In this document: positions 18,331 through 27,114 of the stretch, one piece after another
Layout: each line of letters starts with the position of its first letter
How positions within the stretch are numbered: the stretch's first letter is position 1
The notes under the pieces: model-generated
Databases searched by the model: none
Told to the model about the DNA's origin: nothing
Seen by the model: only the letters and a program-made list of their open reading frames with translations
From: Mycobacterium sp. SMC-8
Lineage (GTDB): Bacteria > Actinomycetota > Actinomycetes > Mycobacteriales > Mycobacteriaceae
Assembly: GCF_025263565.1 (NCBI RefSeq)
Contig: NZ_CP079865.1
Coordinates: 4,898,001-4,962,000, forward strand
Reading direction: 5' to 3'
Length of the DNA: 64,000 nt
Program-made: the position numbers and the translations under genes

Positions 18331-18954
18331 ATGCGACGCGTCTTCATCTTCATGATCGGTATCGCTCTGGTACTGGCGACACCGGGCCTCGCGTCGGCAC
18401 AGCCCGCGCGATCGGCGACCAACCAGAAAGCGGTCGAGGTCGTGATCGCGCGGGCTCTGTCCCAGCGCGGCGTGCCGTTCGCCTACGGCGGTGGCGGCGC
18501 GTCCGGCCCCGGCAAGGGCACGGTGGCGGCGCCCCTGCCGGAGTCGGCCACACCCGCTGCCCCGGACCAGGCCGAGATCGACGCGCAGTCCCTGGACCTG
18601 ACCCCCGGACTGAACCTGCCGAGCGTCACTCCCAACTTGGCCGTCCCCGCTCCGGCGCCGGCCCCCCGCATCGAGGTGGTCGGGTTCGATGCCTCCGGCC
18701 TGATGGTCTATGCCTACGCCGGCGTCGGGGTGAAGCTGCCGCGGTCCTCCGGCGAGATGTACAAGGTGGGCCAGAAAGTCCTTCCCGCACAAGCACTGCC
18801 GGGCGACCTGATCTTCTACGGACCCGAGGGGACGCAGAGCGTGGCCCTGTTCGTCGGCAACGGTCAGATGGTCGAGACCACCGATTCCGGGGTCGCCGTC
18901 TCGCCGGTGCGCACCAACGGCATGACTCCCTACCTGGTGCGCATCATCGCGTAG
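18331..18954 (+). CDS. ripD: RipD-like secreted NlpC/P60 protein lacking the catalytic cysteine
   Basis: 207 residues from the ATG at 18331, which starts an n-region MRR plus hydrophobic signal peptide ending ASA-QP. Residues ~33-57 (AVEVVIARALSQRGVPFAYGG) open the NlpC/P60 domain, which is interrupted by a Pro/Ala-rich segment (65-112) and continues with VVGFDASGLMVYAYAG. The usual FDCSGL catalytic cysteine is Ala121, and the catalytic His region reads SVALFVGNGQM without the normal His. This matches mycobacterial RipD, described as a peptidoglycan-binding, non-hydrolytic family member. It is expected in the periplasm or cell wall. Confidence 0.87.
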   Translation: MRRVFIFMIGIALVLATPGLASAQPARSATNQKAVEVVIARALSQRGVPFAYGGGGASGPGKGTVAAPLPESATPAAPDQAEIDAQSLDLTPGLNLPSVTPNLAVPAPAPAPRIEVVGFDASGLMVYAYAGVGVKLPRSSGEMYKVGQKVLPAQALPGDLIFYGPEGTQSVALFVGNGQMVETTDSGVAVSPVRTNGMTPYLVRIIA

Positions 18955-19341
18955 AACCGCAGCGCGCGACGGCTCATCGCCCTAAGGGGCGACGGCTCCC
19001 GGCACCCGGTAGGCGAACGATCGCCAATCGGTGCCTGGCTGTTCTTCAACATGGCCGTTTCGACCACACTGCGCTACATCGAGTCCGACGACCCGATCAG
19101 CCTCGAAGAGCTCCGCGCCGGCCTGAAGTTCGCGTCAGCCGGTCTGCTGGTGGGCGATCCAGGTGCAGCAAACACATTTCCGGCGGGTTAACCCCCCGGT
19201 ACATATTGGTGACGGTGTTCGCTGACAGCGTCTCGCGCGTCCCGCGGACCTGTTGTGGGATCGACCCCTGTCGATTAGGGTCGTCTCGCCTGACTACCTT
19301 TGTTCCGTTCTGGTAGCCCACTCCATACGAAGGAACCACAC
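18955..19341. other. 387-base region without a supported gene
   Basis: A short hairpin with arms CGCCC/GGGCG lies at 18978-18991, just after ripD, without a T-run. A frame on the plus strand from ~19021 to 19191 (internal ATG 19051) gives a protein-like stretch containing LRYIESDDPISLEEL that is not a shadow of any gene; it might be the 3' remnant of a lost gene, but I cannot identify it. The last ~140 bases hold the promoter and the AAGGA ribosome site of the next gene. Confidence 0.4.
18978..18991. terminator. Possible hairpin terminator after ripD
   Basis: CGCCC, loop TAAG, GGGCG, 23 bases downstream of the ripD stop. There is no U-tract, which is common for mycobacterial terminators; support is weak. 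Confidence 0.3.
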
Positions 19342-20529
19342 GTGCGCGGAATCATCGCCGCGGCCGGTGTTGCATCGGTTGCTGCATTGGCCGGCTCCTG
19401 CCCACCGCCGTATGCGCTCGCAGCAAACGTACTGACGGTGACGGGATACACCGCGGCCGGGACGCTCGAGTGGGACATGAGCAAGGTTTTCCAGGGCGGC
19501 TACTGCGACGCCGACTCGGGAAACACCTGCACCCCGGTCCCGTACCTGTCCGGGCTGCCGCTGGTCGGAGAGTACGACGGGTTGCGGGCGCTGCGATCGG
19601 CGATCAGATCATCGACGGGCGAGACGATCGTGATGGGGTACTCCCAAGGGGCGCTGATCGCCGCGGACTGGATCGAGCAGCACAGGGGCAGGGCGGGCAG
19701 CCCGTCGCCGGAGAACCTGTCCTTCGTTCTCCTTGGGAATGCGCTGCGCAAATACGGCGGGGTCCGCCCGATCTACGACATCGATCCGCCGACGCCGCAC
19801 AGCGATTACCACGTCACCGACATTGCGCTCGAATACGACGGCGCGGCCGACTTCCCGGACAATCCGTTCAACCTGCTGGCGCTCGCCAACGCGTTCGCGG
19901 GCTTCCAGTACGTCCACATCTACGGATACGACGACGTCGATCTGGACGTTGCCGACAAGCTCGTCTGGATCGACGGCAACACCACTTATGTGCTGATCCG
20001 CAGCCAGAACCTTCCCTTGCTGGAGCCGTTGCGCCGGCTGGGCCTCGACGACCTGGCCGACAGACTCAACGGGCCGCTCAAGGAGATCGTCGACTCCGCC
20101 TACGACCGGGACTATCCCGGTCTGGTCGACCCAGAAACCGTTGCACTGCACAGCATTCCGGATACCTCGGGCGGTGACGCCGAGGTCGAGATCGCCGACA
20201 CGAGCGGCACCAACCCCGCGCCGACCGCCCGGTGGGTGCCGGAATCCGACGCCGCACTCCACGACTCCGTCGACCACAAGGACGAGAACCTCTTGCAGAC
20301 AGTCGAAGTCGACGACCGAGGGCAGGACGGGGATGAGGAGCCAACCGACGCGACCGTCGAGGAGAACACACCCGAGGAACCGTCCGGCGCTACCGAACCT
20401 GCCGACGCCGACGAACCCTCCGAAGCCGAGGACGCTCCTGAGCCCGGATCCGGCCACGCGTTTCAGGGCGCCGCAACCGAACCGAACGGCTCGCCCAGCT
20501 CGGACCAGCCGGACAGCTCGGAGCAGTAG
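19342..20529 (+). CDS. Secreted PE-PPE-domain alpha/beta hydrolase with long acidic C-terminal tail
   Basis: 395 residues from GTG 19342, chosen for the AAGGA site seven bases upstream and a signal peptide (RGIIAAAGVASVAALAG). Residues ~30-270 form the PE-PPE serine hydrolase domain: EYDGLRALRSAI, nucleophile Ser101 in VMGYSQGALIA, and later YVHIYGYDDVD. The last ~125 residues are Asp/Glu/Pro/Thr-rich and probably disordered. Family members are esterases or cutinase-like enzymes; here the domain is free of PE or PPE N-terminal modules, as is usual in fast growers. Export by Sec and a cell-wall location are inferred. Confidence 0.82.
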   Translation: MRGIIAAAGVASVAALAGSCPPPYALAANVLTVTGYTAAGTLEWDMSKVFQGGYCDADSGNTCTPVPYLSGLPLVGEYDGLRALRSAIRSSTGETIVMGYSQGALIAADWIEQHRGRAGSPSPENLSFVLLGNALRKYGGVRPIYDIDPPTPHSDYHVTDIALEYDGAADFPDNPFNLLALANAFAGFQYVHIYGYDDVDLDVADKLVWIDGNTTYVLIRSQNLPLLEPLRRLGLDDLADRLNGPLKEIVDSAYDRDYPGLVDPETVALHSIPDTSGGDAEVEIADTSGTNPAPTARWVPESDAALHDSVDHKDENLLQTVEVDDRGQDGDEEPTDATVEENTPEEPSGATEPADADEPSEAEDAPEPGSGHAFQGAATEPNGSPSSDQPDSSEQ

Positions 20530-20602
20530 CTTTCTTTACTTCACAAGTCCTGCTGCACAAGGAGATTCCGGCGGGGTCCGCCACCCTGCCTAGACTGCAG
20601 AC

Positions 20603-22417
20603 ATGCACCGCGACACGACGCGAGAGGCCGTCCCAGAGGGGCTGCTGCGGATCGAGGACTGTCTCGACGACGCCGGCGAGATCGTGTTGCCGCCCGGAGT
20701 CACCCTGATCTCGCTGATCGAGCGCAATATCGCCCACGTCGGAGACACCGTGGCCTACCGGTTCCTGGACTATTCGGGCGGGGACGACGCACACACCGTC
20801 GAGATGACCTGGAAGCAGCTCGGTGTCCGGATGCAGGCGATCGGCGCGCACCTGCAGCAAGTGGCCGGCCGGGGCGACCGGGTGGCGATTCTTGCGCCGC
20901 AGGGGCTGGAGTACGTGGCGGGTTTCTTCGCCGCGGTGAAGGCGGGGACCATCGCCGTGCCGCTGTTCGCACCCGAATTGCCCGGGCACGCCGAGCGCCT
21001 CGATGTCGCGCTCCGTGACTCGCGCCCGGCCGCCGTGTTGACGACGGCTGCCGCGCGCGGACCCGTCGAGGACTTCCTGGCGGCGATGGGCGATGCCGAG
21101 CGGCCCGCGGTCGTCGTGATCGACGACGTCGCCGACTCCGCTGCCCGCGATTTCGCCCCGGTGATCATCGACGTCGACGACGTGTCACACCTGCAGTACA
21201 CCGGCGGCGCGACGCGCCCACCTGTCGGTGTGGAGATCACTCACCGCGCCGTGGGCACCAACCTGCTGCAGATGATCCTGTCGATCGACCTCCTGGACCG
21301 GAACACCCACGGCGTCAGCTGGTTACCGCTCTACCACGACATGGGGCTGTCCATGATCGGCTTTCCCGCGGTGTACGGCGGGCACTCCACGCTGATGTCG
21401 CCGACGGCGTTCATCCGCCGGCCGCTCCGGTGGATCGAGGCGTTGTCGGCCGCCGCGCGCAGCGGACGGGTGGTGACGGCGGCCCCGAACTTCGCCTACG
21501 AGTGGGCCGCCCGGCGCGGAGTGCCCGACCCCGACGCCGGTGTCGATCTTCGCGACGTCGTGCTGATCGTCGGCTCCGAGCCGGTCAGCATCGACGCGAT
21601 CAACGCCTTCAACGCCGCCTTCGCACTGTTCGGCCTACCCGGCACCGCCTTCAAACCGTCCTACGGCCTGGCCGAGGCAACCCTGTTCGTCTCTACGATC
21701 GCGCCGGATGCGGAAGTCACCGTCCGATATGTCGACCGGCAGCAGCTGATCGAGGGCCGCGCGATGCCGGTACGACCGGACCACGAGCGGGCCGTCGCCC
21801 AGGTGTCCTGCGGTCAGGTTGCGCGTAGCCAGCGGTGCGTGATCGTCGACGGCGACGGCATTGAACGCCCCGACGGCGTGGTCGGGGAGATCTGGCTGCA
21901 CGGTGACAACGTCGGCCGCGGCTATTGGGGTCTGCCCCAGCAGACTGCAGCCACGTTCGGGGCGCGGCTGGCCGGCACGCAGCCCGACGGTAGCCACGCC
22001 CTCGGCGTCGGCGTCGATGAGAACTGGCTGCGCACCGGCGATCTCGGGTTCTATCTGGACGGCGAGCTGTACGTGAGCGGGCGGATCGCCGATCAGCTCT
22101 TCGTGGACGGGCTCAGTCACTATCCGCAACACATCGAGGCCACCGCGGCCGATGCCTCGCCGGTGGTGCGGCGCGGGTATGTCACGGCGTTCACCGTCGA
22201 CGGGGACGTGGTCGTCGTCGCCGAACGCGCGGCGGGCACCGCGCATGTGGACACCGCACAGGCCGTCGAGGCGGTGCGATCGGCGGTGCGGCGCCGGCAC
22301 GGGCTCCCCGTCGCCGACGTGCGGGTGGTGCCGGCGGGCGCGATCCCGCGCACCACCAGCGGCAAGCTCGCCCGGCGGGCATGCCGCGCCGAGTATCTCG
22401 GCGGCGGCTTCGGCTGA
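20603..22417 (+). CDS. Fatty-acyl-AMP ligase (FAAL-type FadD) with altered P-loop
   Basis: 604 residues. Most adenylate-forming motifs fit the FAAL subgroup: SWLPLYHDMGL, KPSYGLAEATLFVS, GEIWLHGDNVGRGYWG, RTGDLGF and the catalytic lysine region RTTSGKLARR near the end. FAALs activate long-chain acids as acyl-adenylates for loading onto polyketide synthases. The phosphate-binding loop, normally YTSGST, reads YTGGATRPPVGVEITH (~residues 196-211), losing the two serines. No PKS gene is in the window, so the acceptor is unknown. Activity may be reduced or the enzyme may be specialised. Confidence 0.85.
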   Translation: MHRDTTREAVPEGLLRIEDCLDDAGEIVLPPGVTLISLIERNIAHVGDTVAYRFLDYSGGDDAHTVEMTWKQLGVRMQAIGAHLQQVAGRGDRVAILAPQGLEYVAGFFAAVKAGTIAVPLFAPELPGHAERLDVALRDSRPAAVLTTAAARGPVEDFLAAMGDAERPAVVVIDDVADSAARDFAPVIIDVDDVSHLQYTGGATRPPVGVEITHRAVGTNLLQMILSIDLLDRNTHGVSWLPLYHDMGLSMIGFPAVYGGHSTLMSPTAFIRRPLRWIEALSAAARSGRVVTAAPNFAYEWAARRGVPDPDAGVDLRDVVLIVGSEPVSIDAINAFNAAFALFGLPGTAFKPSYGLAEATLFVSTIAPDAEVTVRYVDRQQLIEGRAMPVRPDHERAVAQVSCGQVARSQRCVIVDGDGIERPDGVVGEIWLHGDNVGRGYWGLPQQTAATFGARLAGTQPDGSHALGVGVDENWLRTGDLGFYLDGELYVSGRIADQLFVDGLSHYPQHIEATAADASPVVRRGYVTAFTVDGDVVVVAERAAGTAHVDTAQAVEAVRSAVRRRHGLPVADVRVVPAGAIPRTTSGKLARRACRAEYLGGGFG

Positions 22418-22421
22418 CCGG

Positions 22422-23141
22422 TCACGCCGCGGGCAGCACTCCTGCGACGGTGAACATCAGCACAAGGCCCGGCAGCAGGTTCGTCACCTGGTGCGCGACG
22501 ATGCTCGCCGTGAGGTTCCCGGTGTAGAGACGGGCCAGGCCGATCGGGATCGCGATGACCAGCAGCAGCGGGACGCGGCTCCATTCGAGGTGCGCGACGG
22601 CGAACACCACGGTGCTGACCCCGAACGCGGCCCAGCGCCCCCAGCGCTGCTGCACCGCACCCCACAGCAGTCCGCGGTAGACGATCTCCTCGAAAACGGG
22701 CGCGATGATCGCGATCAGCAGGAACACCGCGATCGCCCACGCCCAGTCGCTCCGGATTTCGCCGAACACCTGGCCGGCCGCCGAATTCGCGTCCTCGCCG
22801 ACGATCTGGATCCACAGCACCGAGGCCGGGATCGTGACCAGTAGGCCGCAGACCCCGAACAGCAGCCCGGCGCCGGCGCTGCGCCAGGACCATCGGAGGG
22901 CCAGATCTGCGCGAGGCCCGTTTCCGCGCAGTCGGGTGATGACGATCGCCACCGCCGCCGCGCACGCGCTGGGCACCCCGACCGCCAGCAGGATCACCGC
23001 GACGTGCACCGTGCCGGCCCCGGAACGGCCTCCGAACAGATAGCCCAGCAGCAGCGATGTCGCAAGATAGACCGCTTCAACGAGCACGAAGGCTCCCAGT
23101 CCCCAGCGGTGCCGGATCTCGGTCCGGTGTGCGTCGACCAC
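22422..23141 (-). CDS. CPBP-family intramembrane metalloprotease (CAAX/Abi type)
   Basis: 239 residues with six to eight hydrophobic segments. The catalytic motifs are VFEEIVYRGLLW (Glu-Glu-x-x-x-Arg, ~residue 150) and FAVAHLEWSR (His), as in Rce1-like CPBP proteases. These proteins cleave membrane-associated substrates or act in bacteriocin self-immunity and envelope regulation. The stop is four bases from the stop of the convergent FAAL gene. Confidence 0.88.
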   Translation of the reverse strand: MVDAHRTEIRHRWGLGAFVLVEAVYLATSLLLGYLFGGRSGAGTVHVAVILLAVGVPSACAAAVAIVITRLRGNGPRADLALRWSWRSAGAGLLFGVCGLLVTIPASVLWIQIVGEDANSAAGQVFGEIRSDWAWAIAVFLLIAIIAPVFEEIVYRGLLWGAVQQRWGRWAAFGVSTVVFAVAHLEWSRVPLLLVIAIPIGLARLYTGNLTASIVAHQVTNLLPGLVLMFTVAGVLPAA

Positions 23142-23162
23142 GGTCGAACGCTAGTTCACGTC

Positions 23163-23807
23163 TCAGGTGATGGTGATGAACGGGCTGAGGACGTCACGCA
23201 CGAACTGCGCGACATTGATCGACGGGTTGCCGTCGGGGAAGCTCACCGTCGCCAGCACGTTCCCACCGGCGGCGGCGAAATTGCCGTCTGCGCGGTCCTG
23301 ATGGGACGACGAGGTCACCAGGATGATCCCTGACGTGCTCGCTTGTTCGGCAAGCGGCACCGAGAACGCGGCGTTCTGCACCGTGCTGTTGGCTCTGCCC
23401 TCGACGATGATGCGGTGGTCGGGGATGCCGTAGAGGCGCAGCATCTTGCGCATCTGACCGGCTTCGGTGTTGCCGTTGCGTGGGTTGCCGCCGGTGACGA
23501 TGATGGGCGACTGCGGGAACATGTGTCCGATGGCCATTCCCGCGAGCACACGGGTGTGCAGGATCGTGCGCATGGTGCCGTCGGGTTTGAGCCCGTACCC
23601 CAGAATGACGATCGCCGGCTTCGAGAAGTCCTTGACCACGAAGGTCGGGGGAGCCGCCACGGCGGTGCCGACGGGCCCCAGGCTCAGCAGCCCGATCGCC
23701 ATCGCCAGCGCGACGATCACCACGTTGCACCGGGCCACCAGCCGGCGACGTGTCACTGCCAATCGCGGAGTCATCAACCGGTTCATCGCCGTGGCGGCCG
23801 ATGTCAT
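23163..23807 (-). CDS. YdcF-like (DUF218/SanA-ElyC) secreted or membrane-anchored protein
   Basis: About 214 residues from ATG 23807; alternative ATGs at 23786 and 23774 would give shorter leaders. One hydrophobic segment (NVVIVALAMAIGLLSLG) is followed by PAIVILGYGLKPDGTM, SPIIVTGGNPRNGNTEAGQM, IPDHRIIVEGRANSTVQNA and VTSSSHQDRA, the DUF218 pattern. Family members are linked to envelope polysaccharide or peptidoglycan lipid-carrier metabolism, the chemistry being unclear. It is divergent from the 23896 gene. Confidence 0.82.
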   Translation of the reverse strand: MTSAATAMNRLMTPRLAVTRRRLVARCNVVIVALAMAIGLLSLGPVGTAVAAPPTFVVKDFSKPAIVILGYGLKPDGTMRTILHTRVLAGMAIGHMFPQSPIIVTGGNPRNGNTEAGQMRKMLRLYGIPDHRIIVEGRANSTVQNAAFSVPLAEQASTSGIILVTSSSHQDRADGNFAAAGGNVLATVSFPDGNPSINVAQFVRDVLSPFITIT

Positions 23808-23895
23808 TACGGTCGGGTCTCGAACCGTCAACAATGCGTGATCATCGGCGATGCGGGTTCGCACGGCCGGCCGAGGCGTGGTCTGGTGGATGGTG

Positions 23896-24462
23896 ATGTC
23901 TGTCCACCGCTGTGCCTTCCGCCGTGCGGCGCTCGCCGCGACCGCCTCGCTGGCGTGCGTCCCGTGGGCGCTCGCCGCCGCCCCGACCGCCACCTCGGCG
24001 CCTCCGCCCTACGACGGTCAGGGGTACCTCGACTCGACGGCTCGGTGCGCCGCACCGGCCACCCTGGTCGTGTTCGGCAGCACCGCGGGGTCGCGGGTGG
24101 CGATCTGCCGCGACACCGACGGCGATTACCAGTACCGGGGCGTGCGCATACGCGACGGGGCCAGGTTGATCACCTCGGCGACGCAGTCGCCGGACGGCGC
24201 GTTCACCGCGACCAATGACGGCGTGGACTACATGGTGACCTCGGAGGCATTGGTGATCAGCGTGGGGGAGAAGGTGATCCGCGACGAGCCGATGGTGGAC
24301 TTCCACCGGGCGGGTTCATCGGCGCCGTCGACGACCTCCCCCCGGACACCGTCGAGCACCTCGACCCCAGCACCGTCGTCGACCGCGAAGCCCACCCCGC
24401 TGCCGCCGCCGTTGCCCGCGGAGGTCGGCGGGGCCGAAGCCGACGGGTCAACCGGCGGGTAG
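23896..24462 (+). CDS. Secreted mycobacterial protein with Pro/Ser/Thr-rich tail, function unknown
   Basis: 188 residues from ATG 23896. A signal peptide (RRAALAATASLACVPWALAAAP) precedes a ~95-residue domain containing GQGYLDSTARCAAPATLVVFG and SRVAICRDTDGDYQYRGVRI, a pattern I associate with mycobacterial extracytoplasmic proteins, some linked to Ser/Thr kinases, but I cannot name it. Two cysteines (CAAP and AICR) could form a disulfide. The final ~45 residues are a Ser/Thr/Pro linker typical of cell-wall spanning tails. Confidence 0.65.
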   Translation: MSVHRCAFRRAALAATASLACVPWALAAAPTATSAPPPYDGQGYLDSTARCAAPATLVVFGSTAGSRVAICRDTDGDYQYRGVRIRDGARLITSATQSPDGAFTATNDGVDYMVTSEALVISVGEKVIRDEPMVDFHRAGSSAPSTTSPRTPSSTSTPAPSSTAKPTPLPPPLPAEVGGAEADGSTGG

Positions 24463-24630
24463 CACCTCCACGTCGTCTCCGACGCGGAGCGCGACGACCT
24501 GCACGATGAACCGGTGAATTGCGAGCTGGAATCGCGTTTTCGCTCGAATCCCAGCGGCGCGTCCAGCGAAACGATTCGACATTCGTCGCGAAGCCCCGGC
24601 AGAGTTTGCTGCATATCACACCTCAATTAA

Positions 24631-24646
24631 CTGACGCACACGTCAG
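24631..24646. promoter_or_regulatory. Short dyad in the 24463-24755 upstream region
   Basis: CTGACG (24631-24636) and CGTCAG (24641-24646) with a CACA spacer, in an A/T-richer part of the ~290-base gap, 110 bases before the start of the 24756 gene. It could be an operator for that gene. Confidence 0.35.
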
Positions 24647-24755
24647 CAAATGACCAAATGGTGAGAGTTTGTCTCATCCAGCTAGACAGAAGGTTCCATT
24701 CTGGATACTTTTCTTGCGGTCGGGGCCGATCACAGCAACATAGGAGGGGCGCGTC

Positions 24756-26204
24756 ATGCCCGCAGTCGCACGTACCTACGTCACCGCCGGGGTCGCCCTG
24801 GTGGGGGCGGGTGTCATCTCCGCGGCACCGATCACCACACCACAGCCGCTGCACCGCACAGCAAGCTTTGAGGTCGGCCTGGTCGCTGCCACCGCAAGTT
24901 GCGAGCCCGGCGACTCCAGCGCCGTGTGCAGCAGCCCATCGGGGCTTCCTTCGGCGACCCCTTTCACCCCGACCGCCGACAGCACGAATGTATTCAACAT
25001 TCCGGCCAACCTGTTTATCGCGCTGGCGAATACGCCGTACAACTTCTTCACCGCACTCGGCCCGGGAAATGTGCAGCTCGGATCCGAACCCGATGGTGGC
25101 CCGAGCTTCCAGCCGACCTACGAGGGCGTCACCCTGAACCAACCCGACGGCAACGTCGTCGGCCTGGGCGCAAACTTGCACTACGGCGGTAGCTGGTGGG
25201 TGTACAGCCCCACCAACATCCTCGGAACCGACGCCGCCGACGTTCCGAGGTATCAGGCCATCACCAACCTGCTGGTGCCCTTCCCCGCCTTGTCCGTGCC
25301 GCTGGGAAACATGGTCGCCGCCATCGCCGCATCCCAGCTTCCGATGGACGAAGGCTGCACCGGAACCGGTTCCGGCGCCTGCGAGAATCCCTCCGGCATC
25401 ACCAGCAAAATGTTCGATGTTCGTGCTATCGCGGCGCTGTTTTCGCCCGAGGGATATACCTATCCCGAGGCGCGTGAAGGCATCACCTGCAGCGAAGACG
25501 GCCAGTGCTACGTCAAGGATCCCGACGGCCGGGAGGTCCCGTGGTCCGGCCAGACCGTCAAGCTGGATCCCACCACGCCGTTCACCAGCTTCTACAACAG
25601 CCTGACCGGCACCCCTGACGTCTCGTCGATCAAGTTCGTGACACCCGAGCTCGTGTTGGCGAGCCTGGCCAGCATCTCCCGCGGGCTGAACACCGCCTAC
25701 AACCCGTTCGTGCCGGGCACCCAGTGCGCGATCTGCGCGCCGTTCGTCCCGAATCCCGACAACGAGCCGGTGCCCGGACCGGTGTTCGAGGATCCCGACA
25801 CCACGCCAGCTCCGGAGGCGCTCGTGGCCGGTCCGGCCACGGACAGCGCCGTCGACGCCCTGGCGGCTTCCACCCCGGCCACGGACAGCGCTGTGGTCGC
25901 CCAGGAGGCGCCCGCAGCCGCGGTCGCCCAGGACGAGGACCTCGACGCGCCGGAGCAGGCCACCGGTCCGAAGCACCGCAAGCCGACGGCCACCGGCGTG
26001 GCGGTGAAGAACGTGCGCGATTCGATCAACTCGACGATCTCCAAGCTGACCGACGGATTCAAGAAGCCCAGCTCGAAGAGCAGCGAGACGGACGGCAAGA
26101 AGGCCGAAGAGAGCACCTCGTCGAAGCAGCGCGAGTCCGGATCAGGTTCGGGTAGCAGCGATTCCGGCAGCAGCGATTCCGGCTCGGGCGGCTCGCAGGA
26201 CTAG
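24756..26204 (+). CDS. Secreted mycobacterial protein with Lys/Ser/Gly-rich C-terminus
   Basis: 482 residues behind a strong ribosome site (AGGAGGGG). The N-terminus has a signal sequence-like AGVALVGAGVISAAPI. Residues ~75-330 contain FNIPANLFIALANTPYNFF and GGSWWVYSPTNILG, a domain shared by secreted mycobacterial proteins that resembles the C-terminal parts of some PE/PPE-family proteins. The last ~150 residues become Ala/Pro- then Lys/Ser- and finally Ser/Gly-rich repeats (SDSGSSDSGSGGSQD), probably disordered and wall-spanning. I do not assign a function. Confidence 0.65.
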   Translation: MPAVARTYVTAGVALVGAGVISAAPITTPQPLHRTASFEVGLVAATASCEPGDSSAVCSSPSGLPSATPFTPTADSTNVFNIPANLFIALANTPYNFFTALGPGNVQLGSEPDGGPSFQPTYEGVTLNQPDGNVVGLGANLHYGGSWWVYSPTNILGTDAADVPRYQAITNLLVPFPALSVPLGNMVAAIAASQLPMDEGCTGTGSGACENPSGITSKMFDVRAIAALFSPEGYTYPEAREGITCSEDGQCYVKDPDGREVPWSGQTVKLDPTTPFTSFYNSLTGTPDVSSIKFVTPELVLASLASISRGLNTAYNPFVPGTQCAICAPFVPNPDNEPVPGPVFEDPDTTPAPEALVAGPATDSAVDALAASTPATDSAVVAQEAPAAAVAQDEDLDAPEQATGPKHRKPTATGVAVKNVRDSINSTISKLTDGFKKPSSKSSETDGKKAEESTSSKQRESGSGSGSSDSGSSDSGSGGSQD

Positions 26205-26260
26205 CACCTCGGTCCCGAGGACCGGCCCTTCTGCGCTCGTGACGGCGCCGACCGGCCTGC

Positions 26261-27013
26261 TCACAGGTACGGGTCAGCCCACGCACTGATGATGCGGGCC
26301 GCCCGTGCCGCCTGGTTCTTCCCGGTGAGCAGGTGGTCGGCGCCCTCGAGCGAGACGAAGCTGCGCGGGTGCCGCGCGGCGCGGAAGATGTCGCTGGCGT
26401 TCGCGATCCCGACCGTGTTGTCGGTCGGGGAGTGCATCACCAACAGCGCCCGGCGCAACGTCTTGATCCGCCCGTGCAGGTCCGCTTCGCGGACGTCCTC
26501 GACGAAGTCGCGGCGCAGCGTGAGCGCCTTGCCGCCGATGTGCAGAGGCGCTTCCCCCTCTGCCTCGACACGGGCCACCAGCGCGTCGTAGATGTGTTCG
26601 ACGTGGGCAGGCCGGAACGGCGCGCCCACACTGGCCACGGCCGCGACCGACGGGCAGTGGTGCGCGGCCGCGATGGCGGCCGCACCGCCGAAGGAGTGCC
26701 CCACGAGCAGTCGCACCCCGTGACCGCGCTCGTTCATGAACTCGACGGCACGCGCGGTGTCGGCGACCTTGTGGGAGAACGACCCGTCGCCCCAGTCGCC
26801 TTCGGAGTCGCCCAGGCCGAGATTGTCGAACCGCAGCATGCCGATGCCCTCCCGGGCCAGCTCCTTACAGATCCTGCTGGCCGCCGGGCTGTCCTTGCCC
26901 AGGGTGAAGCCGTGGGAAAACACCCCCCACCCACGGGTCGGTCCTTCCGGCGCGTCGATCAGCCCGGCAAGCGTGGGGCCGCTGCTGCTGAGGAACGTCA
27001 CGCGTTCTGCCAC
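26261..27013 (-). CDS. Alpha/beta hydrolase (serine aminopeptidase S33-like)
   Basis: 250 residues, no signal peptide. VFSHGFTLGKDSPAAS is the oxyanion region, LLVGHSFGGAAAI the nucleophile elbow, HSPTDNTVGI the Asp strand and LEGADHLLT the catalytic His. This layout is typical of small cytosolic hydrolases often found next to or fused with OsmC. The specific ester or amide substrate is unknown. It is divergent from the LLM oxidoreductase. Confidence 0.85.
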   Translation of the reverse strand: MAERVTFLSSSGPTLAGLIDAPEGPTRGWGVFSHGFTLGKDSPAASRICKELAREGIGMLRFDNLGLGDSEGDWGDGSFSHKVADTARAVEFMNERGHGVRLLVGHSFGGAAAIAAAHHCPSVAAVASVGAPFRPAHVEHIYDALVARVEAEGEAPLHIGGKALTLRRDFVEDVREADLHGRIKTLRRALLVMHSPTDNTVGIANASDIFRAARHPRSFVSLEGADHLLTGKNQAARAARIISAWADPYL

Positions 27014-27114
27014 GGGCTCATCCTGTCACCCGGTGCGTGCCGGTGACGGGCACAAACCCGCCCCCCACTGCGTTGCCTGACGGGAAAGCAGCGACGACAG
27101 ACGAGGAGTCAGCG

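Noticed and set aside
24627..25976. Long minus-strand frame (449 codons)
   Set aside because: Antisense of the secreted protein gene at 24756, which has a strong ribosome site and signal peptide; the opposite frame is a GC-rich shadow.
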